The position numbers and the translations under genes are program-made. 64,000 nt of DNA from Ctenosaura bakeri. Lineage: Eukaryota > Chordata > Lepidosauria > Squamata > Iguanidae. Shown here one piece after another: positions 55,886 to 64,000 of the stretch. Positions within the stretch are counted from its first letter, which is position 1, and each line of letters starts with the position of its first letter. The notes beneath the pieces were generated by a model. It was not told the DNA's origin. It did no database searches and saw only the letters and a list, made by a program, of their open reading frames with translations. The stretch spans positions 310,001 to 374,000 of the forward strand of contig CAOLHI010001301.1 in assembly GCA_948474755.1 (NCBI GenBank), in the 5' to 3' direction.

Positions 55886-57048
55886 TCAGTCTCCATCGCA
55901 TTCCAGTTAGAAAATCCCTATCTTCTATAGTCTGTCAAGTCCCTAGCAAAAAAGCTGTAATAAACACTTCAAAACACAGACGTATGTTATTTCTTCAGTG
56001 CTCCTCCTCCTCTCCTACTTCTTTTGCTCCTGGAAAGCACCATTTCCTCTTAGTTGTCTGCCTTGCTTTATTTCCTTCTCCAAAAAAAGGGGGAGGAATG
56101 TTTTCAGATACAAAGTGGCCTTTTTATGTCCAGAAAACAGCCTAGGCAATCTGTCAGTCTTCCCCCCTAAAACCGCTCACTAGACAAAGGGTTACCGTAG
56201 CAAGCGCCACAATAATGTCGACACAGAAATATTACAAAGTAAAGGCTTATAAAATAATAAAAATTCTACTTAGTTCAGATACCTCCCAGTGCCTTTGGCA
56301 AAACACCTTAAGCATTCCACATAAGGCGGGCATTGTCTTCATAAGATGGCACCTCATAAAATGGTATTAAATATCACCGACGGGGCTTCATATTTCATCC
56401 AGCAGGGTTTAGGCTAGACATGTTCTATATCACACATTATTAGAATGACATCTGCTTTGCAAGTTCTGTACCCAGGAGCATACCTTGATAACTCATTTCA
56501 GCGCTCTTTCTCGGAGGGCTTCTGTGCCTTCATAATACCTAATATGTTTAACTCATTTTGAACAGAAGTCTCAGGCTTGTCCTGGCCCTCTGGCCACAAC
56601 TGTAGCTGTCAGGCAAAGGAGTCAGCTATCAAACATTACTCATTTATCATTAGCAGGGATGCAGCTGTACAAAAGAATCCAGCCACTGCTATGAAGAGCT
56701 GTCAACTCTTTCCCGTTATAATACTCTCCACTCTCAGTGGGGCATTTTACAGTGTACAGGCATGGGCCATTCCCCTTTATGTGAGGATACTCAGCATACA
56801 TGGACACATTCTCCCTCTCTTCCCCACCCCTTGTTTTGGTTCCTTTGCCGTGTAGCAAATTTGTTTGTTTGTTTGTTTGTTCTGACTCACCACCCCCAAG
56901 CTGGATGAGGAACGATGGTGGAACCTGCCTCTGTGCTCATCACTGAATGCTCGCCTATCCCCCTTGGGGGTATTTAGAAATGGGTAACACCTTTCCCCCC
57001 AGAACATCTGCCACTTTATGTTCTATGGCCAGGATCCAATGCATACAT
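55886..57048. other. Low-repeat stretch; candidate regulatory DNA 56150-56560; (GTTT)n
   Basis: 56150-56560 is non-repetitive and CpG-retaining (CAAGCGCCACAATAATGTCG, ATATCACCGACGGGGCTTCA) in an AT-rich setting, a pattern compatible with constraint. A (GTTT)6 run lies at 56859-56881. No coding frame recognised. Confidence 0.3.
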
Positions 57049-57195
57049 CTCATGAGTCAGTTGCAACTACGTCAGTGCTTGCATGGATGGGGAGGACAGA
57101 TATTCCTTTCCTTAAACCTCATGAGTCAGTTGCAACTACGTCGGTGCTTGTATGGATGGGGAGGACAGATATTCCTTTCCTTTATGAGTCAGGAG
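57049..57195. repeat. Tandem duplication, 69-bp period
   Basis: CTCATGAGTCAGTTGCAACT ... GATATTCCTTTCCTT occurs at 57049-57117 and again at 57118-57183 with few differences, followed by a partial third start (ATGAGTCAGGAGG). High identity suggests a recent duplication. Confidence 0.92.
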
Positions 57196-57309
57196 GGTTG
57201 CTGCTGAAATTGATGACTACCCAGAACTGGAAAAGTAATTGTCCCAAATACCCCAGCATCCCAACCTGGTTGGGGGATTCTGAGATTCATAGTCTAAAAC
57301 GGAATTGCT

Positions 57310-57716
57310 GGAATTAACAATCATAGCTCTAAATGCATAACCTGGAGTTACACATTTGTAACTGATTCATATTCATGATCCCTATGTATTCAATAGCATA
57401 GGGAATATGTAGGGATCAAACAGTCCTCCAGTCCTGGCTTACCAGGCAGCAACTACTGCAAGCAATGGGGGTCTGTTCTCCTGTTGATTGAGACACAGCA
57501 GACTGACATTCCCACCTCCCTCACACTTGCAATTTCCAGTATGAGGAGGAATTGCAACAGTTATCCTACTTCTGGCTGTTGCTCCAGAGACCTCTAGAGG
57601 GAATGGGCAAGAACGTCAGTCTGCTGTGTCCTGCTTGACAGAAGAACAGACTCCCATTGCTAACAGCAGCTGCTGACTGGTAGGTCAGGATGGGAGGGAG
57701 TTGGGCTACAACACTA
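57310..57716 (-). repeat. Unclassified foldback repeat, copy 2 (uninterrupted)
   Basis: Left part (57320-57425) carries GGAGTTACACATTTGTAACT and ATCCCTATGTATTCAATAGC. Right part is a large inverted repeat: GCAAGCAATGGGGGTCTGTT ... CACAGCAGACTGAC (57449-57505) pairs with GTCAGTCTGCTGTG ... AACAGACTCCCATTGC (57616-57660). It matches copy 1 at 2697-2977 plus 4398-4560 in inverse orientation. Family not recognised. Confidence 0.65.
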
Positions 57717-57717
57717 A

Positions 57718-57908
57718 GGGCCTTTCCACACTACACTGTTCTAGTGCTATTATTCCACTCTCAACATCCTATGGAATCCTGGGGTTTGCAGTTTAGGGAG
57801 GGGCATATAGAATTCTCAGCCAGGCCTCAGTAAACTACAAACCCCAGAATTCCACAGGATGTTGAAAGTGGAATAATAGCACTGTAATAGTCTAGTGTGG
57901 AAAGGCCC
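57718..57908. mobile_element. GGCC MITE, ~200-bp palindromic class
   Basis: Starts GGGCCTTTCCACACTACACT and ends AGTGTGGAAAGGCCC. About 10 bp shorter through a central deletion (GCCAGGCCTCAG lacks the AGAGAGCTCTTT). Flanks TAA and TAC. Confidence 0.88.
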
Positions 57909-59350
57909 TACATTGCTAGTCCACTGGCCAATGTTTGCAGATTCTGCGACTGTCCCTCCTCCATGGAGTGAGAAGCAGGTTATGGCATTTAGTGGTTTTG
58001 AATATTTCTGAATCCTACCCTGTTTTGTTTTAAATAGTAAGCTGTTGAGCCCTGTCTTCATTGTCTCTTAGTAAATGATGGAACTTTTCTAGTTTGAGGA
58101 AGGCACGCCAATTTTCAGGCAGGGTAGAACACTGTCCATGGGAGAAAAGAGGGAAGTGGGAAAACGTGTTTAAAGACATGTTTTTCAGTTTTTTGGAATT
58201 GTTCAAGAATTAATCTAGATCCATTAGATACTCAAAGTAAATGTTCAATTAATGGCACTTTTCTTGTCCCCCACCTAGCTCTTTACATAACTGCTCTGTG
58301 TTCATGTGCTTGTTATATGATTCTCCTAGCTACATGTACATGCATGTGTGAATGAACTGTATGTTGTAAAATTAGTAGTAGTTAGGGATATATATGTAGG
58401 GTTTTCAGTGTAAGTGAGAGACAGAAATGTCAGGGAGGGTCTAGGCCAATGATTAATCTATTTCTGTTGTACCGAAAACCAAAGAAACCCTCAATATAGA
58501 AACATTCTCACTGATGCAGACAGCACAAGCAAGTGAATAACTGCATCTACAGTGTCCCACAGGTCTTGAAGGAAAGATGGGTTTCACAAATATGATTGAT
58601 AACCAACCAAGCAAAGAACAAGCAAATATAGAATGAGAAACCTCAGGTCCAGTCAAGACTACTCACGCATGAGTCTAACATACAATGCAACAAATTTCAA
58701 AACAATGTACCAACCAGCTTTGATGTCCTTATTTGACCACTTTCTCTGTTGATTCTGTTTCCTCCTTCTAACCACAGGTCTTCCTTTTCCTGCTCAGCCC
58801 TGAAGCCTCTGCTAGGCCCATCTGTTTCCTTGGACAGATGTTTCCCTTCATTACCAAAACCTTCTTGAGTATCGTTGAGCCACAGAGCTTCCAGTTTTCT
58901 TCAGAACGTCCCTCGAAAATACCCTTATGTCAGAGAGACCACCATGAGAAACTGCCCTTTCTCTCACAAATGCCTACTGCCTGTAACTATTCAAAATATA
59001 GTCCCCAAAATTCAATCTATAGATGTTTCCTTCTTTCTTTCCCACTAGAAAACTCTCCTCTTACTCCTACATCTTCGTACCCTTAATTCAATGTGAAGAG
59101 ATACAAAGAGGCCCAGAAAAGGCCCATAGGTTATAGTCTATGGTCTTATCCAGTTGCCACTGTCATGGTAAAAGGAACACAGCAAGATTCTTCCAATGTC
59201 TATATCAGAGGTGGGGAGCTCCAGGCCTTGGGGCTAAACCAGAGGCCCTCCAAGAATCCCAATATGGTCCCCTGGAGTTCTCCAAATGGCTACATCCCTC
59301 CCTCCTCATGCTTTCCCACATTTTGCAAAGTTTTTTCCCCCCATGCTAAA
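57909..59350. other. No gene or named repeat seen
   Basis: Unique-looking sequence. A Pro/Ser-rich open stretch near 58838-59086 has no recognisable domain. Confidence 0.3.
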
Positions 59351-59351
59351 A

Positions 59352-59915
59352 AACCATAGACTCATAGAGCTAGGAGAGACTACAAGGGCCACTGAATCCA
59401 GCTGCCTGCCATGCAGGAATACAGAATCAAAGCATTCTGGACACATGGCCATCCAGCCTCTATTTAAAAACCTTCAAAGAAGGAAACTCCACCACACTCC
59501 AAGGCAGTGTATTGCACTGTTAAATTCCTCTTAGCATCCAGAAGTTCTTCCTAATGTTAAATGGTATCTCTTTTACTGAAGTTTGAAGCCATTGCTCAGT
59601 GTTTCTTTCTCTGGAGCAGCAGACAACAAGTTTGCTCCATCTTCCATAAGACAGCCTTTCAAATATTTAAACATGGCTATCATGTAGCCTCTTAACCTTT
59701 TCTTCTCTAGGCTAAACATACCCAGCTCCCAAATCTTTCCTCTTAGGGCATGGTTTCAAGGCCTTTTATCATTTGGGTCACCCTCCTCTGATACATTCCA
59801 AATTGTAAATATCTTTCTTGAACTGTGATACACAGAACTGGACACAGTGCTCCAGGTGGAGTCTGACCAAAGCAGAATAGAGTGGCACTATTACTTCCTT
59901 TTCAAAAGGTTAAAA
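59352..59915 (-). mobile_element. CR1 LINE 3' portion, minus strand
   Basis: Begins at the CR1 tail (CATAGACTCATAGAGCTAGG) and runs through ATGGCCATCCAGCCTCTATT, AGAAGTTCTTCCTAATGTTA, AATATTTAAACATGGCTATC and CAAAGCAGAATAGAGTGGCA, the complement of reverse transcriptase end plus 3' UTR. Similar span to 48118-48775. Confidence 0.9.
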
Positions 59916-60125
59916 TGAATCTCCTAAGGCTTAGTTACAGTTAGTAAGAGCTTTCAGTTAAAATATTAAAATGTTTAATAATATTTAATAATATTAAAAC
60001 AGTGTTTTTGTTCCATCCATTCACTTTTGGTGTGTTTAACTCCGACCCCCAAACTTCTCCAAAATTGAATTTGGCTTTTGCACTAAGATTCCTCACCTTT
60101 CATCAGTATAGTAGTCCCAGACTCA

Positions 60126-60327
60126 GGCCATTTCCACACTGTACTGTTATAGTGCTATCATTCCACTTTCGACATCCCATGGAATCCTGGGCTTTGCAGT
60201 TTAGGAAGGAGCCTTTAGAATTCTCAGCCAGAGAGCTCTTGGACCTCAGTAAAACTACAAACCCCAGAATACCACAGGAGGTTGAAAGTGGAATAACAGC
60301 ATTATAACAGTGTAGTGCAGAAATGGC
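60126..60327. mobile_element. GGCC MITE, ~200-bp palindromic class
   Basis: Starts GGCCATTTCCACACTGTACT and ends GTAGTGCAGAAATGGC. Arms CTTTCGACATCCCATGGAAT and ACCACAGGAGGTTGAAAGTG pair imperfectly. Flanks do not match. Confidence 0.86.
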
Positions 60328-60349
60328 AGAGTTTCCAACAGTTACAGCT

Positions 60350-60770
60350 ATTTTATTATATTTTGTTCATTTATATCCCATCTTTACCCCAATGCTACAA
60401 TGCAAAGCAACTTAGAAATTATTAAAACCAGTATAGACTAAAATATACAAAACATCAGTAGCTATGTGTGTGTGTTATTACTTTAAAAACCATTAAACAA
60501 TCTATAAAATTGAAGCCGTTTAAAATTCATTAAAAGACAGAATATCTTTTTAAAAAAAAAATCAAGAAAACAGCACACAGTTACCCATTGCATTCAATAC
60601 CTAAAAACCTGGTTTGAATGGGCAAGTTTTCACTTTTCAGCACAAGGAAAGCAGAGAGAAGGGAATTCCAAAGTCTAGGAGTGGCCGCAAAGAAGGCCCC
60701 ATCCCTCATTGCCACCAAATATGCCTCAGAAGGACAGATAGAGGGCAAGCAACATTAATAGACTACATAA
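60350..60770 (-). mobile_element. L2-like LINE 3' end
   Basis: GGGAATTCCAAAGTCTAGGA, GCCGCAAAGAAGGCCCCATC and CCTCAGAAGGACAGATAGAG match the family at 28540-28640. The left end (TTCATTTATATCCCATCTTT, CCCCAATGCTACAATGCAAA) is its 3' tail. Confidence 0.6.
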
Positions 60771-60867
60771 GAAATATCAGCAGCATGTCTGTATTAAACA
60801 TTTCATCTGTGGAACTTCTTGGCGCTTTAGATTCTAGAAAGAAACTCTCCAGTAAAGATAAGCTGAG

Positions 60868-61495
60868 AGCTAGTGTGGTGTGGTGGTTTGAACATTCGAC
60901 CATGAACATTTGACCATGACCCTGGAGACCAGCTGGGCCCTTTTCACATGGCATTTTCGATGCGAAAGAGCCCCTCAAGTGTTGCGCACATGTGAGGAGC
61001 AGTCCACATGACGCACTCACATTTGCGCAATGCTCCAGGGCCTGGCAGGGACCGCTCATGCACTTTTTCATTTTCAGCTTTAAGCTGAATCGTGCATCGC
61101 TCCAGGGACCCGCGTGCATTTATCTTGCATGTGGAGCCTCAGAAGCCGGGCCAGTTGCCCTTCCTGTCCAGTGCAGCCTGGGAAGGTCCCAGGCTACACT
61201 GCGAAAGGAAGAGGCAGGGGTCTCGCGTGAGCAGGTGGCAGCTGTGGAGCTGAAGGAACCGGGATGTGAGAGCCTCGCGCTGGAGGCTGCTCGCATGAGT
61301 CCCGCACCCCAGCACAGCAAAAAAGTAAGGTGCGAAAAGGGTCCAGGATTCAACTCCCTGCTGAGCCATGGAAACCCCGTAGGTGACCTTGGGCATGTCA
61401 TACACTCTCAACCCCTAGAAAACCCCATGGTAGGATCACCTTAGGGTTGCCACAAGTTGGAAATGATTTGAAGGCACACAATGGCAGCGACAAAT
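60868..61495 (+). mobile_element. tRNA-derived SINE split by a GGCC MITE
   Basis: Head GAGCTAGTGTGGTGTGGTGG, TTTGAACATTCGACC, then GAGACCAGCTGG up to 60935. After the MITE it resumes CAGGATTCAACTCCCTGCTG, GGTGACCTTGGGCATGTCAT and the tail GTTGCCACAAGTTGGAAATG ATTTGAAGGCACACA. The head is partly duplicated (CGACCATGAACATTTGACCA). Confidence 0.85.
60936..61343 (-). mobile_element. GGCC MITE, ~420-bp class
   Basis: Ends GGCCCTTTTCACATGG and GTGCGAAAAGGGTC. Minus-strand cassette: acceptor CTTCCTTTCGCAG, 75 nt (61124-61198), donor decayed to ATAAAT. Inserted in the B-box region of a SINE. Flanks CTG and CAG are imperfect. Confidence 0.85.
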
Positions 61496-61592
61496 ATAAG
61501 CCAGTGTATAAACTAGTAGAGAAAACAGGTCTCAGGCTAGACAGAGCACTAGTACCAATAGGGATGGGACCATCTGTCTGTTTTTAGCCTGA

Positions 61593-62206
61593 GGCCCTTT
61601 TCACATTAAGTCTTCTCGCGCGAGCGGGGGAGGGCGGCTCGCGCATGAAGCCTTCTCCGGGAGGCTGCCGCTTCCCCCTCCTTCCTTCCGCAGGCGAAGG
61701 AACGAGTGGGGAAGCGGCAGCCTCCCGGAGGCGGCGGCGGCTCACGCGTCCGTCCATTCCCCCCCCGCGAGCGAGAGAAAGGAGCCTGTCCCCTCCATCC
61801 CCCCGCGCACGAGAGAGAGAAAGGCGCTCATCCCGTCCGCCCCCCCACACGCGAGAGAGAGAGAAAGGCGCTCGTCCCGTCCGCCCCCCGCGCGCACGCG
61901 CGCGAAGCAGGACATGTCACGCGAGCGCCCCGCCCCGTCCCTTCCTTCCACAGGGGCGGAGGGAAGGAAGCGTGACCCGGCCGGCTCCCGGACGCTCCGC
62001 ACGAAAGGTAAGTGCACGCGGGCGCCGGGAGCGTTGCGCGAGCACGGGTGATTTTCGCTTGGAAGTGAAAATCAAAAAACCCGCGCTCGCGCCGCTTCAG
62101 CCCCGTGAGCCCGGCGGAAGTGGGAGTGCGTCGTGCGGAGCGACGCTCCCACTCCCGCGAGGCTCACGGGGCTGTCGCGCGAGAAAAGGCCCATGCGAAA
62201 AGGGCC
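61593..62206 (+). mobile_element. GGCC MITE, GC-rich 612-bp class
   Basis: Perfect TGA flanks (61590-61592, 62207-62209). Ends GGCCCTTTTCACATTAAG and GCGAAAAGGGCC. The interior is extremely GC- and CpG-rich, with GAGAGAGA purine tracts (61760-61870). Exon-like cassette: acceptor CCTTCCTTCCACAG, 54 nt (61954-62007), donor GTAAGT from 62008. The 197-codon open stretch here (61645-62238) is an artefact of base composition. Confidence 0.9.
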
Positions 62207-62209
62207 TGA

Positions 62210-62770
62210 GTCTTACTTCTGTCTTATTTCCACAATAGCCTATGATCTAAAAGCAAAATTGATGCAAAACCTGCTTTTAAGTCTGTGTTTAGATATGCAT
62301 TTCTGAAAGTATTTTGTCTCAAAATATCCATTTTAAAACTTCCAATTGCATTTTGATCCGAACACTGTGTCAGAAAATTCAGAAAGTCTTACACAAAGGT
62401 AAAATTTTGTTAGCTTTTTGACAGATGGGAAATTGGAATAGAATTGGGAGTGATTTCTCTTGCATCCTCTCAGTTTAGCCTCTTGTGCACCCACAAATTC
62501 TAATGAGGAGAACTTTTGGAACAGACTTTCAGGGGAATGTGAGGGAATATAGTGATAAGAATGGGGGTAGGAAATTCGAATTTGCTATCAGGTTCTCCTT
62601 ACACACAGTGCTTCTACCCATACCCTCCAGATGTCCCAAATTGGCTGGGACAGTCCCAATTAATCCTCTGTCATCCCACTTTTTCAGCTGCTTTTAAAGT
62701 GTCCCAGTTTCTCTTTTCACTTACTACTTTTCACCTTTGTCTTCAGTTTATTTCAGTTGCTTCAGACTAA
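62210..62770. other. No gene or named repeat seen
   Basis: AT-rich unique-looking sequence. No repeat or exon recognised. Confidence 0.3.
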
Positions 62771-62917
62771 GGCCATTTCCACACTAGACTGTTATAGTGC
62801 TATTATTCCACTTTCAACATCCTATGGAATCCTGGGGTTTGCAGTCTAGGGAGGGGCCATCCATAGGATGTTGAAAGTGAAATAATAGCACTATAACAGT
62901 CTAGTGCAGAAATGGCC
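62771..62917. mobile_element. GGCC MITE, ~200-bp class, internally deleted
   Basis: Perfect TAA flanks (62768-62770, 62918-62920) and intact ends GGCCATTTCCACACTAGACT and TCTAGTGCAGAAATGGCC, but only 147 bp: the centre after GGGAGGGGCCATCC is missing. Shows that deletion derivatives arise while the termini stay intact. Confidence 0.9.
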
Positions 62918-62920
62918 TAA

Positions 62921-63520
62921 GTTCAAAGGGTACAAGTAGTTTGCACTCAGTTCATGGGGAGAGGAACAAAGAAGGAGGTGGAATCTTGCCCTTCCCAGTA
63001 ATATTCAGCAAAAGCAAACTGCTGCTGCCTGTCCTGCCTTGTGTGTTCTTTCTCATTAATAACTTTTGCCTTTGTGGATACACTTTGATGTTGCCTCACC
63101 ATGCATGTCCTTCTCCTTGTCTGTGAAATGTTGGATGGCACGTTGTACCCAGATTTTCAGTTAATGGAAAGTGAGAATCATGTTGGGATTTGCAAAGACT
63201 GAATTCCTCAGACCTCCAATGAGAATAGAAAAGAGAGGTTTTCCCACTTTCTGTTTCTTAATTGTTCCTTTTGCTTTAAATTTTTGATGCCACTGCTCTT
63301 GAATTACAGGGGATTTCCAGAATGAGAGTGCATGGAGTCTCTAACAGATTTCTATCTCTTTTACTCCATTTGCAAGAAGGTACCTGAGGATTTCAGAACA
63401 TAAAGCCAATTTGTGGACAGATTAGCAACTGCTCTTTGCCGTGAACTGGCCAGTAAGCATTAAAACCAAGTATCAAGGCTGCAGAGTATCCAAATTTAAT
63501 GTAGTCCCTAAAATTCTCCA
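62921..63520. other. No gene or named repeat seen
   Basis: The segment at 62940-63100 resembles 63660-63800 (GGTGGAATCTTGCCCTTCCC, AGCAAAAGCAAACTGCTGC, TTAATAACTTTTG), so a short dispersed or duplicated unit of about 150 bp may be present. Confidence 0.4.
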
Positions 63521-63521
63521 G

Positions 63522-63653
63522 TTCAGTTTACTGAGGCCAAAGAGCTGGCTGGCTGAGAATTCTAAATGCCCCTTCCTAAACTGCAAAGCCCAGGATTCCA
63601 TAAGATGTTGGAAGTAGAATAATAGCATTATAACAGTGTAGTGCATAAATGGC
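63522..63653. mobile_element. GGCC MITE, ~200-bp class, left-truncated
   Basis: From TTTACTGAGGCCAAAGAGCT to GTAGTGCATAAATGGC: the inverse-read right two thirds of the palindrome. The left terminus is missing. Confidence 0.8.
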
Positions 63654-63814
63654 CCAAGAGTAATTTTCACTCAGTTAACTCAGCAGAGGGGAGGAGGAGG
63701 AAGAAGAAGAATTTTGCCCTTCCCGGTTGGCTCAAGCAAAAGCAAACTGCTGCAGTCTCTCCTAGCTTGTATGTTCATCATTAATAACTTTTGTGGTCTT
63801 GACCACACTCTGAT

Positions 63815-64000
63815 GCTTTCTGCTGCTCCAGAGACTAGGACAAAGAACAGTGGATTCAAATTACAGGAAAAGAGATTTCACCTAAACATCAGGAAGAATT
63901 TCGTGATGGTAAGAGACGTTCAACAGTAGAATATGCTGCTTAGAGTGTGTTGGCGTCACCTTCTTTAGAGGTTTTTAAACCAAGCTGGGTGGCCATTTGC
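63815..64000 (+). mobile_element. CR1 LINE 3' portion, runs off window end
   Basis: TCTGCTGCTCCAGAGACTAG, AAAGAGATTTCACCTAAACA and CATCAGGAAGAATTTCGTGA correspond to CR1 at 905-1430 without the MITE. It continues past 64000. Confidence 0.88.

Noticed and set aside
61645..62238. 197-codon open frame, Arg/Pro/Ser-rich
   Set aside because: It lies within a GC-rich MITE with perfect target duplication, runs past its right end, and overlapping long frames exist on the other strand. Base composition explains it.

Overview
The window reads as non-coding, repeat-rich DNA from a squamate reptile, probably an iguanian lizard of the Anolis type. This is inferred from the repeats: CR1 LINEs ending in ATTCTATGATTCTATGATTC, RTE/Bov-B LINE 3' ends, tRNA-derived SINEs that share the Bov-B-like tail, a second tRNA-derived SINE beginning AGCCCTGGTGGCACAGTGG, L2-like reverse transcriptase ends, a 5'-truncated L1, a Tigger-like element and many MITEs. 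I could support no intact host protein-coding exon on either strand. The open frames are short; the recognisable ones are decayed transposon proteins, the rest lie in MITEs, microsatellites or unique sequence.

Layout. 0-10 kb: CR1 with a MITE inside it, a three-level nest (palindromic repeat, LTR-A, LTR-B), an L1 with a 16-bp target duplication, then SINEs and MITEs. 10-12.2 kb: a stretch free of dispersed repeats apart from microsatellites, a candidate regulatory region. 12-18.7 kb: MITEs, one LTR-C, one LTR-A nested in a pogo-like MITE, CR1 and L2 pieces. 19-26.4 kb: a U4 snRNA pseudogene, three LTR-A copies, a hAT MITE with an 8-bp duplication, a 454-bp MITE and a Tigger-like element. 26-37 kb: sparse repeats, L2, SINE, LTR-C, Bov-B with a 5S rRNA-derived piece, and low-repeat stretches. 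37-50 kb: MITEs, a pogo-like MITE, three LTR-C copies, CR1 fragments and SINEs. 50-64 kb: a low-repeat stretch, then MITEs, CR1, SINEs, a tandem duplication and a GC-rich MITE whose relative is cut by the window start.

The most interesting observation concerns the MITEs with GGCC...GGCC ends. They come in several size classes but share a target duplication that reads as 3 bp inside a C-TNA-G site, as in PIF/Harbinger elements. The roughly 420-bp class, in ten copies, carries an exon-like cassette: a pyrimidine tract and AG, then usually exactly 76 nt, then a GTAAGT donor intact in seven of ten copies. This would be a mobile ready-made exon, and transcript data could test it. All family assignments come from reading the sequence, not from database searches.
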